Source: Gordionus sp. m RMFG-2023 (Eukaryota; Nematomorpha; Gordioida; Chordodea; Parachordodidae). Taken from it: a stretch of 64,000 bases of DNA. Location: positions 37,425,366 to 37,489,365 of the forward strand of contig NC_088777.1 of NCBI RefSeq assembly GCF_954871325.1. The letters run 5' to 3'. Below, piece by piece: positions 1 to 15,400 of the stretch (positions are counted from its first letter, which is position 1; each line of letters begins with the position of its first letter). The notes beneath the pieces were generated by a model. It was not told the DNA's origin and made no database searches. It saw nothing but the letters and a program-made list of their open reading frames with translations. Made by a program: the position numbers and the translations under genes.

Positions 1-281
1 ATCGATATCGAAAATTATTAAAAAGATGTGTTCATATTATTGGAGATTTTTAAGGGAAACTTAGAAATACTTAAAAAATAAAGATTTGTAAATAATGCGT
101 TAAGAATTAGTAAAATAATTTCTAAAATGCTATTCAATGAAGGATATTGGATTTTAATTATTGGCCAAAAACTGTATGATTTGGCACATTATATAATAAG
201 CTTTTGTAAATATATTTTTTTCTCTTTCTTTCCATATCCATCCACTATCTAAAATAAGTAGAATTTTTTAAATTTTATTAC

Positions 282-432
282 CATGTTGTATATCGGCCCT
301 TTCTTTTGTTTGAACGCTACTGGAACCACTCCCTAGCGAAACTCTAGGGGAAGGTTTTCGAGACGGCGCAATGCCGCCTCCTCCGGCTTTCTTGATCTTG
401 CCTGCTATACCCGTCATTTTCATTTTGTTAAC
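282..432 (-). CDS. PLD: PLD exon: basic Ser/Gly-rich loop
   Basis: 50 codons + 1 nt, starting [20 protein letters not shown], then a Ser/Arg/Pro stretch ([16 protein letters not shown]), ending ADIQHG at a GTAATA donor. The Lys/Gly part suggests a basic membrane- or partner-binding loop (inference). The next exon, expected to start near KDY-x-N, is not in the remaining 281 bases. Confidence 0.82.
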
Positions 433-3400
433 CTATGATATAATTCATAAGTAGTATTAACTAACAAAATTTATTTTAATAGATCTTGACTTTCAAATAA
501 AACAGTTGCTATTATTGAATCATTTGTTAATTACTAATAATTTTATATTTATGCTACCTATTAGAATGAAGCCTAATAATTTATTTATATAAAGTATAAT
601 CATTTATTTATCTATTAATATTTAGTCCGATTATTAAGTATATTAATTTTTTAATCGATTGTATTTGATAAATTTTGTGAGTTTTAAAAATAATTTTGAT
701 AATTTACAATTCTTAGTAGCAGTAGTAGTAGAAATATTAATTAAAAACGATCTTCGGTAAAAAATTATAAGCATACCAATTTTTGAGGAGTAGACTCGGT
801 CATCGGAATAACTTTTCTTTCTTGAATAATATTAGATTCGGGGTTTAACAATCCCCTTTTCGCGTTCAACATATAGTTTTTCTTTAAATTAAAAAAAATA
901 AATAATATACTAGTTGAATAAAGGTTACTAATCAATCAATAATATGAAGTATAAGGGTATAATCCTTGCCTATCTTCGGGCCGGGCCTAATTCTATTTAA
1001 AATAATCGAGCCGGGCCTAATATTTTTTTTTAAAAAATCGGGCCGGGTCAGGTCGGACCTTGGAAATATTTTTAAATATATCTAAATTTATCAATTTTAT
1101 ATTGAATTTTTTATGTAAAATAAAAATATTTGATTTTATTTATTGAAACTAAACGACATATAACATATGTCTTTTATTTTGAGTAATTATAAAGATTAAT
1201 TTCTATATTTAAATAAGGCTGGGTCGGTATATTTTTTTAAAAAAAATTTCGGGTTCAAGCCGGACCGACAAAACTTTTTAAAAAAAATTCGGGCCGGGCC
1301 GGGCTTGAAAAATTAGGCCCGATGCAGATCACTACTATAAATATCTAAAATATGAGAAAAAGAAAACAAATATGAAGAAGTGAACATTTATCAAAGATTA
1401 TTATAAACTTGGCTCAATATAAATTTATTGGTAGTTATTTATAAATTTTCTCAAAATAAAAGTGTGAAAAAGTTTTATACCTCTTCATTAATAGCATCGC
1501 AAGCTCCTTCATCACCTAAATCAGTTAATCTTAATTTTAAAGAAAATATTTATATTATACCCATAATTGTTATATATATCAGAGACCTGCAGAGGTACCA
1601 TTTGAACGGCCCAACATGGATTTTTTTAAAATATGTTACATTAATTTTTATAGCTAATAGTGGCGATTTTAAATATTCGGTTTTAAAATATACAGTCTGC
1701 CGGGTATTTTTTAAAAAAATATATAGGCCCGGGTATCAATATAAAAAAATTTTATAGACCAGGCCCGTGTATATTTATAAAAATCAACCCGGGCTGGGCC
1801 TATAGGTCTCTGATATATATTATATAATAGGGAATATAAATATTGGAGAATATACTCAACTTTACGATAATAAATTTTAAATCCTTACCACTAGTTAATA
1901 AAAAAAAGAAGTCAACCAGAGTATGAATCCTAAACTAAGGTCCAGGTCTTATCCGGTTTCTGAAAAATTAAAAAAAATTCTAGTTCCAGCTTAAAAAGAT
2001 TTGCCACGGGTTGTGGTTTTTAGGTTTGTCCTGGTTACGACCAAACTCTGAGCTTTATCGTCTGCTAATCATAATGCGTGTTGAGACATTGTACTCTCAT
2101 TTTTATTGAATATCATTTATATAAAAATGGAAGATCTTAAATTATACACCTTAATTTTCTCATACCTTATCAGGAAAATAAGAAATGATTTTGTAATAGG
2201 TTAATTTCAGAGTTCGATTATACTCATCTATCCGTGAAACCTAAATTAAAGATCAATATACTTTAAATAACGATAATCATAAGACAACAAAACACTTATC
2301 TAGTGTTGTTAAACGGCTTAATTTGAGCTGATTTTAAAAACGGCTAACTCAATATTTTATCCAGAAAAATATTGTGCAAGCCTAGAGATTTTTCTTATAT
2401 ATGACACATAGGATTGAACATCTATTGGCGAAATCTCGGCGCTTAGGTTATATTTTCCTGGCTATAATGTTTAGCTAACCCTTTTTAAAAATAGGCTCAA
2501 ATCGAGCCCTTTAACAACTCTACCCTTCCTTGTCAAATGAAAAAACTGTTCATTCTGTTATTGATCAAATTATACTAAAAATAAGAATCTCTTTTTAAAA
2601 CCGTCTCAGTTGTTATGTGCCCAGCCAAATTTAAAGATCAAAATGTACAAAACAATAACTCCTAATTACAATGATATAATTTTTACAAGACCCTTATCAA
2701 ATGGAAAAACTGTTCATACGGTTACATACTAAAAATAATAATCTCATTAAACTCTATGCTATGTGCCCGTGTATCAATAAACCTCCTGTTACCTTATTGG
2801 AACAATTAAATCTTAACATTATACCAAGCACCTCTTTTGATTTCAATTCCAAAAGACATTTCATGCTCAACAAGTGTATAATACTTCACTTGGAATTAAT
2901 CTGCATTAAAAATTTAGCCTACTCCAGATTTAAATTATCTCAAATAACATCCAACATTGGATCTATGATAATCCTTGTCTACATCATACTTAATTTATAT
3001 ATTTATCTACCTTTGATACCTCTCCTTATACAATATATATATCCTGCATAAGTTATCATCTAAATTTTAAATTTATGTCAAATTTTATCTCCCATTTTGA
3101 TGACCCAAAAATTTTCCTATGTTTTGATAAGAGGATGGCAAATAAAAATCCAAATAAATGCTATATGTCCCTTATGCAATAAATCTACAAACATAACCAA
3201 AGCTAGGAAGTTTCAAATTCATGGTCCCCCATCCTCTAGATGTCGAGGTTCAGGGTTACCAAGTATAACATCTACTGTTCCTCCTTCATTCAGTTTATTA
3301 AATTTAGCAAGCCCCTCCCCCTTACCTTATTGTTGCTAAACTTCTAACCCACAATCATGGCTAATGATTTTTTATCACTACCCAACTATCCCATCATATC

Positions 3401-6400
3401 CCGTATACCACGGGGTGCTCGTAATTCTTTCGCAGAATCCTTAACAAATTAATCCACTTAACAGTAAACAATCCTGGAAACCTTTTAAATTAGAAAAATT
3501 TACTAAGCTACACCAATTTCACCCTTAAAATTCCCGATAATAAAAATATCTTTTTATCAACATCAATTTCCCTCTTCAATCCTGATTCTATATGCCCCTC
3601 TACTCCCCATACTTACCAATCTAATCCACTCCCCGTGGCTCGTAAGGGCAAAATAGTTTCAAATAAAATAAATATCCTCAACATAAACTAAGTCCTTCGC
3701 GCCATGAGTTCTGAAGACTCTCTAGCTCCCTACAACGAGTTCATTCTAGAATTTCTAAAACACCCTACATGTGAATCAGAATTCGTTTACTCAAGCCAAA
3801 ACAATCATTTAGCTTCTGATAACAACATCCACGAGACACTTAAAGCAGTTAGATCTTTTAAAAAAGATTCTTCTGGAGGCCTTGATGGCATTCGTGCTAT
3901 CTTTATCCATGACATTTTACAACTCAACATTCCATGTAAAGCCCTTTTACAGAACCTTACCAGGTTAAATATAATTCTCAACGGGTCCTTTCGATCTCCT
4001 ATCATTCCTATTCTCTTTGGCGCTCGCCTAATAGCCCTCAAAAAAGGACAGAGCTATTCGTCCAATCGCTGTTGGGTCTTTCTTTCTTCCGAAGAACCGT
4101 CTCCAAGATCATTGCTTCACGAATCAAGGAATCTCTTTCCTCATTAAGGTTCGGTGTTCCCAGAGGCGCTGAAATTTTAGTCCATCTTGCTAGTATAACT
4201 ATAACTAACAGTATCACTGATCTGCTCAATCTATTAACGATAATGGATCCACTCCTTTAGATTCTGATCTTTCTCAGGCCTTCACCTTCTTCTGGGACAG
4301 CAATTGCCCATCCACCCTTTGTCGTCCTGCCTCCAGCATTTAAAAAGACTGGGATGCTCCTTTGATCGCCCGTTCCGTTGAATACCTAATTTCGAACAGG
4401 TCCTTTGAGGACAATCCCAATAATTTAGTATTATATGCAAACTCAGGTTACGAATGGTGAAAAGCCATCCCCAGTTCCAATCTTGGCCTCCTCTTGACTG
4501 GTGAACAGCTATGCATTTCCATAGCTCTCCGCCTTGGCGGTAATGCTGTAGTTCCCTCCATTTGTATCGACTGTGGCCATCCCGTTGAATCGAAAGCTTA
4601 CCATACCTTGCACTGCAAGTTTTCCCATGGACGACAACGGCGTCATAAATCTATCAACAACATTCTTCTAGCTGCTCTCAAAAAAGTTAATATACCATCC
4701 ACCCTCGAAACAGAGAGCCTTTTAAACAAAAACGCTATACGCCTCTATGGGATATCCCTCATTCCCTGGACTAATAGTCTCCCGCTCGCTTGGGATTATA
4801 CCTGTGTCGATTTTGCAGTAAGGTCCAACCTCTCATTTTCTGCCATTGAAAAGGCTGAAATCCTAAAAAAAATAAGCTGACCTTACACCGTGTTCATACC
4901 AATCGTTACTAATACCCTAAGTATGTTTGGAAGTGATGCCCTCAATTTCATTAAAATCATAGGGAAAAAATGAGACAGATCTAGTGAAGGTCAACGGTCC
5001 GGTCCTATCGGTCTTAGACCGGGACCGGACCGATCTTTTTGTTGAGGACCGTGGTCCGGACCGGTCTTTTATTAATATTTAAGTTTACTTTACTATTCAA
5101 TTAATATAATTTTTTGTATATTTTATTTTATGATATTTTTCTAGAGGAGTTATTTTAGATTTTGTTAATTTTTTTTTTACAATATGAAAACCATAAGTTT
5201 GTCCAAGAAACATTTTACTTATAGTCCTAATAAAAAACATAGAATATGTGTTCACTGTAATACCAAATTTAACATATCGTCAGCAACAAGTAACAAAATA
5301 ATTGTTTATAATTTTTTAAGCAATAAATTAATCAAAATAAGCAGTATTATTATTAAAATATTTTGGTTATTATTTATATATCTATTTTTTCTTAAGAAAC
5401 TGTCTGAATAATTCATTGTCAAAATAATTTAACCTTATTCTTAATAAAATAATTAGGTACCTTAAGCAGACATTTGATAAAACATAAAATTTATACTTCT
5501 AATAATGAAAATATCTCAAAAACACAATCTACTCTTAATTTAAATATGCCCCCCCACAAGTACAAAATCACTTTCTTCAATACCATTGTATAAATTCCAA
5601 ACAGATCATATGAACCAACTCATTATAAAATGGGTAATAATGGACTCTCTGCAAATGAAGACTTTAGAAAGTTCAGGTCTTCATAATTTAATCAAATATT
5701 TAAACTCAACTGCTATAATTTGGTCAAAAAACAAAGTTAAAAATTTTTATACAGCTAATTTTGAGAAACTAAGAAATTCTCTAAAAGATATTTTAAATAA
5801 AAATAATTCTTTAATAAGCTTTACCACAGATATGTGGAGCAATATAAATAATATTTCATTTATAGCCATTACTGCACACTATATTGATTCTTCTTTTACA
5901 TTAAAAAATATTTTACTTGATATAAATCATATCCCATTTCCTCATACTTCTGAAGAAATATCCTTAGCTATAAAAGAGGTAATTTATGTATATCAATTGG
6001 AGAAGAATATACTGGCCTGTACTACGGATAATGCCAATAACATCCTAAAAAGCATGGATATTTTGCGGAATATTTATAAGGAACAAAAATTTAAAGGCTT
6101 TAGATGCTGTGCCCATATTCTAAACCTAATATCTCAGGAAGGTTTATCATATATTACAACTATCCTAGAAAAGTGTAGAGACATAGCCTTTTCTATAAAT
6201 AAATCACCCAAAATAAATCAAGCATATGTACAAATATGTGAAAATAAGGGTATTACAAAATTTAAAATCCCTTCTGATATCCCTATTAGATGGAATAGCT
6301 CCTATTTAATGATGAATACAATTTATGAGGTATTTACATTTTTATCCAATTATTTTTAAAAAATATTTAATTTTTAGAACATGGATGCTATAGAAGAAGT

Positions 6401-9400
6401 ACTTTTTTTGAATTACAAACAATTTAAAGTGGTTTTCTTTACTGAGTGTGAAAAAAAAGACCTTAAAGAGACTGTAGATTTTCTAAGGCCCTTCTATAAA
6501 ACCACACTTGATTTATCAGGATCCAAATATCCTACAGTTGGGATTTCCATGTTATATATGGAGAATATAAATAATGAAATTTAAAATAATATAAAAAAGG
6601 ATAATAAAAATACAAGAAAAGAAATTCTTAATAACATGCTGGTTAAAATGTAGAAATATCTCAAAGAATTATTTTGCTATGAATCATATGTCTCAACATT
6701 ATTGGATCCGAGATTAAAACAAGTTTACATGCCTAATACTCTTAATAGAATTGAGTATATGACCAAATTTTCAAAATATTTAAGGAAAATAAAAAAAATA
6801 CAGGAATAACGGATTCTCAGGTATATTTTTAATATTTATTTATTAAATCCTAATTTTCAAACATTTGCGCCAGGAGGAAATCAATGAATTTAGTTTTTTA
6901 GAAAGAATTTTATCCCAAAAAAAGAAATTCAGAAGGGGATCATATATACGTAGAAATCATTGAAGAAAATATATCCTTCACACCTATTTGAATGAACCTC
7001 TTGTTTCATTAAAGGATTACATATTAGTATGGTGGAAAGCCAATAGTGAAAGGTCTTTTATATTTTTTAAATAGTCATAATAGTTTATTATATAGATTTC
7101 CAGTCCTCTCATTAGCAGCTAGAAATTTTTTAGCAATTCAAGCAACATCTGTCCCCTGTGAACAAATATTTTCGAAAGTAGGAGATCTTGTCACTAAAAA
7201 AAAGGAATAGGCTTTCAAACAAAACAATACAAGCTTTGATGTGTATGGGTTCTTGGTTAAAGAATGGAATAGATCTACCGCCTCCATTAAGTCCCTCTTC
7301 TAATTCCTTCCAAGGAAGTTCTACAAACAAAGGCATTAGCATTTATTTAAATTAAATATTTGTATTAATTATTATATTATTCATAATAATTTTATATTGT
7401 TTATATAATACTCTTATATTTAATAAAATGATAAAACAAATTAAATTAGGTTAAAAAAAATATGTTTTTTAAACAAATAAAAAGACCGGTCCTAGACAGA
7501 TCTTTTTATTTAGGACCACGGTCTTGATCGATCTTTTTTTAAGGACCGTGGTCCGGTCCGGTCCGAGGGTATCGGTCCAGTCCGGACCAAAGACCGGACC
7601 GTGACCTTCACTAGACAGATCTCAGAGGACCCCGATTTTACCTTCGTCAGCAGATTTCCCTGGAAATCTGCAGGTCCAATTTTTTAAGCATTCACTCATC
7701 TCTATTAGTGTTGTGAAACGGCTCGATTTGAGCCGATTTTTAAAAACGGCTAACTCAATATCTTAGCCAGAAAAATATTGTCTAAGCCTCGAGATTTCAC
7801 TAATAGATGTCCAACCTTTGTCATAGCTATGAGCTAAATCTTTAGGCTTGCATATTCTTTTTCTGAATAAAACATTGAATCAACAGTATTCTCTAGGATG
7901 ATATGTACCCCTTTTTTAAAATTTTTTTTCTCAGTTCTTTTATATATATATTTTTTTAAATTCATTTTTAATATTTGCTTATTTGTTTTTTAATATATAT
8001 ATTTTTAATTATTTAGAGTATATATCCTATTTTAAAATAAATAAAATGATTTGACCAATAAAAAAATATTTGAGGATCAAATATAAAAATATAAAATTAA
8101 TAAAAATTCTCACCTATGTTGATGATCATCCCATCTTGCGTAACATATATCCAGCCCTCCCAAAAAGCATATCCTCTGATCTATGCACACCATCTTTTCA
8201 TGATGAGCCCACATATAAACTTGTGATTTGAGGTGGTCCGGGTGTCTTAATACCTTAAGATTTTATATAATAGAATATCCTTTTTAATCAAAATATATAT
8301 CATTCTTTTCTTTTATCTATCTTTTTTATTATTTTCAAGAAAAATATTTTTCAAAATTAAAAAACGAACTATAATGTTGTAAGGATGCAGATTCCTGAGA
8401 GCTTGCTTGGTATAGAAACTGTTAATACCAAGGGCCAAAGCAACCTCTTTATAAATCATTATGTAGATTTTAACACCATCTTCCTAAAAATATATAAATT
8501 TATTATTTTTATATTTCTTTATAATAAACTCTATCTCCAGATTCTGTATCTTGAAATTAATGAAGTATAGTTTAAAAAATTGGAACAATAATTTGAAGAA
8601 AATTAAATAATTAATAGCAATTTTCACTAATGCCCTGATCTAAATTTTAATATTTACTTTTCATATGGTACATTTTAATTTTTTTTGAAAATGATTAGGG
8701 TAATTCAATAGTCCTAGGATGAAGTAGTATGACTTACTTATTGCTGAACCATTTTATACTAATAATAACATTCCATTTTTCCATTCAGTAATTAAGATTT
8801 TATAATTAAAGTTACCATGAGACATGTATAATTAAATATGTTATAATTACATATATATCTAGGCCTAAAAACATAATTTAAAAAAGTATGATATTACCGC
8901 TTTTTTCCTCAATATATTATCGAGTCTCCATTTTCCGCAATCCTTATCCAAAGGTCTTTTCAAATAGTATTGCGGACTTAACCTTTTCATATTACATAAT
9001 TAAATAAATTTGGAATTGTAATTATGCTTAATTGTCATTTAACAAAACTATCAAAAATTAAAGATTTGGAGAGGAATTTGTTTCCAAAACATTTTCTATC
9101 ATGTAGACGATGCTCCTCTGTAAAATATAACGGATTCTTAGGGGTAGTGAGCAATGCGAAGCAGTCAATAAGAATTTATTAGGCTAACGGTCAAACTAAG
9201 GCCTGATATAAAGACTATGGACCTCGTTCGAGATTAACTTTGGGCCATGCTACAAAAATAAGTGTTAGAGTTTTTATTAGAATGATAAAAAATTTTTTTA
9301 TTATACAACAAACCAATAAAATCTAAATAAATCAAGGACTGTTGAAGCAAATAAGTAATTATTAGTTTCAACAGAACTACGCGGTTCAAACTAAGACCTG

Positions 9401-12400
9401 ATATCAAGCTAATGGGCCATATTAGCCAAGGGCTAGTCTTCAAGAATAATGGCTATGGCTTATATTATATTATGAAAAATACTATAATTTATTAATCATT
9501 AAGCTCACATTCGTAGGCAAAATTTAACAGATACCTATTAGTTGTCATAGCTTATTATTTGAAAACATAATTAAAAATAAAAATTTTACAAAATATATCA
9601 ATCTTCAAAAATAAATGTTATATTGTCCCCGAGTATAATTATGTTTTCAAAAAATTGCTTACAAAGCTATGACAACTAATTATTGATTGAGTATGGATAA
9701 TGATTAATTTTGTATTTTATTATTATTTTTTCTCCCGTGAATTCGAGAGAAATCAATAATAATAAAGTTGTATTGTTTATTTTGTGAGTAATTAATAAAT
9801 GGGTATATTTTTTTAGCTAAGGCTAAGCCATAGCCGATTTTTTTTGGCTACGTATAAGCTTTAGCCGATTTTTTAGGCTATGGTTAAACCTTAGACTTTT
9901 TTAGGCTAGGGTTAAACCATAGCTTTATTTTTGGCTACGACTCCTGAACCGATTTAATTCTGATCGGCTAATGTCCGTCGGTGTTCCGTAAGTTATGCCT
10001 AGCCTTAATTACTATTTATTTATTTATATTTTTATGATAAAAAAGATGTCAAGCGCTATTGTTTTGTTATAATGTTTTTGTTACATTTTACTAATGAATA
10101 TTTCTCCCATTTAAGCGAAAAAAAGATTTTTGAGCATATATTTTGTTTTTAAGGAATTCTTTTGTGTTTTTATAAAACAATTTTGAGGTGAAATCTTTTA
10201 TATTTTTTGATCATTTTTGTAAAATTATCTCTTTATTTTATGTATATTAAACGTGGTTTTTCTATATAATTTTTTTAAATATAATATCTATATATTAAAC
10301 TTTTTTATGTTATTTTTTTAATATTTTTGAAATATTTTGATGTAGAGTATAATCATAGATTGTAAAGATGTTAAATTATAAATTCAATGACGATGTTTTC
10401 AGGAAAAATGACAGTTGTAATAATAGGTATTTTTAAACATGTTTGAATTTTTAGCGAACGGTTACAAACATATATTGCAAAAATGTTAAATTATAAGTAG
10501 TTGTTCTTTGGAAAAATGACAGTTGGTATTTTTAAACTTATTTAAAAATTTTTTAACGTATATAGGCAAAAATATATATTGTTAACATGTTAAATTCAAA
10601 TTTCAATGAAAATCTATCAGAGAAATTGTCAATTAACATAAGTGTTATTTTTAATTTTTTTTGACACAAATGGACAAAAATATGTATTATTAACATGTTA
10701 AATTAAAATTTCATTGAAGATGTACCATAGAAAAGTGACGATTGTTATAATCATTAATTTCAAATAAATTTGATTTTTTTCGACGCAAATGGGCAAATGT
10801 GTTTGTTAACATGTTAAATTATAATTAAAATGCACCAAGGAAAGTGAAAATTGTCATAATCGTCTTTCTTAATTTCCATTTTTTTTGAGAAATTATTAAA
10901 AAAAGATATTTTGTTAAAATTTATTGAAATTATAATTCAGAAAAGTGACAATTGTCATAATCGTCTTCAGGCTTGTTAATCGATCCTTTTAAAAAGATCG
11001 AATCCCTATCACGATCTTTTGAAAAAAAGAGGATCGAAATCAAGGATCGACCTTTTTTTATTTAAATTTCTGATCGATACAAAATTAACTAATATAAAAA
11101 AAAAATATGTATAAATTTATTGTAATTGAATAATATAATATAAGTATAACAATTAGAATATATTTATTTATAATTAAATTAGCCTTTAATAATAAAATTT
11201 TTTCTAAATTATCACCATTAAAACAACCACGTTTTTCATTAAGTATATGTTTAGCTTTACTAAACAAGCGCTCCACTGGAGCGCTTGATGGTAAAGGTGT
11301 GTTATATTCAATAAATGTTTTTTTTAATTAACATAATTATTAAAAATATTCACTAAATCATCATTAGAATAAAAAAAATTATTAATGGAAAGAGCAATTT
11401 GTGACGAGTTTTTCCCAAAAAAGGTATATCCATGCATTCATTTGAAGGATCTGCATATGGTTGACCCTGTAATTTTCTAAATGGGCAATTAGCCTTTCTT
11501 TTAACAATAAATTTTGTGGCAGATTAATAAAAGGCCAATTGAGCATAAACTTTGGGTGAATTATTGATGCCAATATATTACTGTCATCATATATAGTGAA
11601 GGAAATCTATAATTTTTATTATGTGCATATTGTTATGATCTTCACAAATAATAAAAATTGTATTTTAAAAAGAATTAATCACTTCTAAATGCCTCTTTAA
11701 GTTGACTGCTAATCTTTGAAGAAGATATTTTGTTTTTGCACAAAGAGCATTTTGCATAAATCATTGTGTGGTTACTTCCATCCATTTCACATAAAGTAAA
11801 ATACTTACGTAAATTATGAAATGGCAAAAGATTCTCATTCTCACTTATATCTGCTGTCACATCAATAGAAGTAGATGTATCAAATCTATAATGGAGGAAA
11901 TTATTAAAACCTAGAATTTATATTATAATATAATAAATAAATATAACTTGTTCTTACAAAAAATTTGGGAAATTAATGAAATATAAAATTTGGTGGAATG
12001 GTGGTTGATAAAATATCATGTAGATAGATATTTTTTTTAAATAATATTTAAATTTAATTTTCAAAATTTTTATTATATTTATTGCTTTTTAAGTAAAAAA
12101 ATAATTTTTAAAAGGATCGGGATCGAATATTTAAAAAAATGATATCGATCACGATCCACAATTTAAGGTCAGGATCTTAAATCCGAGAAAATTAACAAAT
12201 TTAGGAACGAATCCAGGATCGGCGATCTTTTGATTCGATCCTTTAACAACTCTGCGTCTTTCTTAAACTTTTCCAATTTCTGTGAGAAATATGTTGGTAA
12301 TATTAGCGAAAAAAATAAGGAAATTTTAATGCTCATAATCGTCGTCCCTTTTATGCTGCTTAAAGTTTCAAAAAATATGAAAAGTGGTGACTGAAGAGGG

Positions 12401-15400
12401 TTGAAATTCATGTATGTATACTAAGTAAAAAATAGATTATTAAAGTATAAATTAATTCCGGTGATTAATTAGAGATTTAAGTTATTATGATGATGCTCAA
12501 ATTAATGGTTGTTGCTTTGTATACTTAGCCGCGAATTCGCGTTAGCTATGAAAGCAAGGTAAGATATTTAAAAGAACTTAAAATCATATGAATTTTATTT
12601 GTCAATGATATAAACAGTACAATCAACATACTATAAATTTAATGTTAAGATTGTGAATTTATAAACATATGGAAAATATAGATTTTTCCTCAAATACATG
12701 GACAAATTGGCATTTTTTAAATATCCATTCGGGACATGAATAAATGTACAAAAATAGTGATATAAATTCTAATCCTAATATAAGAACGAAGATGATTATG
12801 ACAATTACCAATTTTCTGATTATAATTTCAATGAATTTTAACAATATATCTTTTTAAATAATTTCTCAAAAAAAATTGGAAAAGTTTTAAAAAATGACGT
12901 ATGACAATTTTCTCTTTCCTATGGTAAATTATAATTTAACATGTTAACAATATATGTTGCTGCTCATTTGCGTCGAAAAAATTCGAATTTATTTGAAATT
13001 AATGATTAAAACAATTGTCACTTTTCTATGGTACATCTTCATTGAAATTTTAATTTTACATGTTAATAGTTCATATTATTGCCCTAAATATGTTTAAAAA
13101 TAATAATTATAACAAATGTCACTTTTCTATTGTACATCTTCACTGAAGTTTAATTAAAAATGTTAACAATACATATTTTTGTTCATTTGCGTCAGAAAAA
13201 TTAAAATATGTTTAGAAATAAACGATTATGAGAATTGTCATTGGCATAGAGCCATTGGAGTTTTAGTTTAACATGTTAACAATACATATTTGCCCATTTG
13301 CGTCAAAAATTCAAAAACTTTAGAATTAACAATTATGATAATTGTCAATTTCTATGGTGCATCTTCATTGAAATTTCAATTTAATAGGTTAATAATATCT
13401 ATTTTTGCCGATATGCGTCAAAAAAATTCAAATATGATTAAAAATAACGATTATGACAAATGTCACTTTTCTATTGTACATCTTCATTGAGGTTTTTATT
13501 AAAAATGTTAACAATTATGACAAATGTCACTTTTCTATTGTACATCTTAACTGAAGTTTTCATTAAACATGTTAACAATACATACTTTTGTTCATTTGTG
13601 TCAAAAAATTAAAATATGTTTAGAAATAACGATTATGAGAATTGTCACATTTTTATGGTATATAACCATTGGAATTTTAGTTTAACACGTTAACTATACA
13701 TAATTATGCCAATTGCTTCAAAAATTCAAAAAACTTTACAATTAACAATTATGCTAATTGTAAATTTCTATGGTGCATCTTCATTGAAATTTCAATTTAA
13801 TAGGTTAACAATATCTATTTTTGCCGATTTGCGTCAAAAAAAATTAAAATATGTTTAGAAATAACGATTATGAGAATTGTCACATTTCTATAGTATATAA
13901 TCATTGGAATTTTAGTTTAACACGTTAACAATACATAATTTTGCCCATTTGCGTCAAAAATTCAAAAAACTTTAGAATTAACAATTTTGATAATTTTCAA
14001 TTTCTATGGTGCATCTTCATTAAATTTCAATATAATAGGTTAGCAAATATATTTTTGCCGATAGGCGTCAAAAAAATTAATTCGAATATGACAATTGTCA
14101 TTTTTCCAAAGAAAATTATCATTGAATAATTTAAAATATTTTCAATAAATTTTTTTAACCGTTTGCGTCCGGAAATTTCAAAAAGTTAAAAAATGACGAA
14201 TATGACAATTGTCACTTTAAAATAATCCTTAAAAAATTATAAAAAATAACACAAAAAAGTTTAATCTATAAATATATATTTAAAAAAATTATATAGAAAA
14301 AACCACCTTCATCAAAAAAGAGGTAATCTTACAAAACTGATCAAAAAATATAAAAGATTTCATCTCAAAGATTGTTTTATAAAGAAGATTTAAAATTCTA
14401 ATCAAATCCAAATATATGCTCGAGCTAGGCCCACCGGTCAGAAGAGGAGAGACAGTACAGTTCCCAGATTGGCTTAAAACGATAAATGAATATCTATAGA
14501 AACTGAGGCGCCAACTGCTCTCTCCTGAAGACCCGCAAGGATATGAAGATTCAAACTAGGATAATCTTTCCATTCCTTCCTTCCCGTCAGTACCAATCGC
14601 GGACAATCTCCCGCCCGAGTGGTAGTGACTAAGGTATACAATCCGTCAACAGCATCCCTCCGTCAACAGCAGATCGGAGGACGAAACAGCGTCTATCATA
14701 CGTGCCATAGGTAGGATCAGCTCTCCCAGCCATGAACGACATCCTCACAGGTATCGTGAGCCATGGAGGACGAAGGATACACAGACAGTATTTCCACCAA
14801 TTACAATATAAAACACTCATACCGGACAACACCCGACGGCGACTCGCTCGTTCGAAATATTCGGCAACATTCATACCAACATCAGGCAATCGGTGGCCTG
14901 CTCGCTGCTAGAGTCTTAGGAGTCATCAACCACTTCGTGTATATCATCATGGGAATGTCCAGGCTCTTCTCGCCGTACTACAATACCATGAACAGCGCAG
15001 AGCTTACGCCATTAATAAACTCATAAATGGCCTTCCAAAAGGCGCAGATCATCGTTGACGCGCTGCAAGCACCCATCAGCATTAGATATCCCGCAAATAA
15101 TGCGGTATACACGGACGCATGAAATTCACCGGAATATCCTTCTGGGGAATCAATAACCTGTCAATTGCTTACAAAGAAGCAACTCTGGTGTTTAACATTA
15201 CTACTCATGATATATAGCACATAAACGCTAAGGATCCTGGCAGTAGGAATTGGAGCAATGTTGGCCATCAACAAGGTTCGAGTACCGCCAATAATCATTA
15301 CAGACTCAACTGTAGCATAATACGAATTCAGGAAAGGTGGCTCCAAGTCTTCTTCGATTGAAATTGTCATCACTCAAGTGCTGAGAAAACTGGGCTTACC

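Noticed and set aside
13290-14129. Open frames starting MPICVKNSK... (13290 and 13941) as genes.
   Set aside because: Both are translations of the same subrepeat of the palindrome arm.
10330-14230. A CRISPR-like array, because of regularly spaced palindromic repeats.
   Set aside because: Repeats are diverged, the spacing varies, the spacers are themselves repeated, and the genome is eukaryotic with introns.
14629-15373. Host genes in the GC-balanced block on either strand.
   Set aside because: The plus frames carry retroelement RNase H-like motifs and the block is duplicated in inverted form at 15880-16525. It is better explained as a retroelement fossil.
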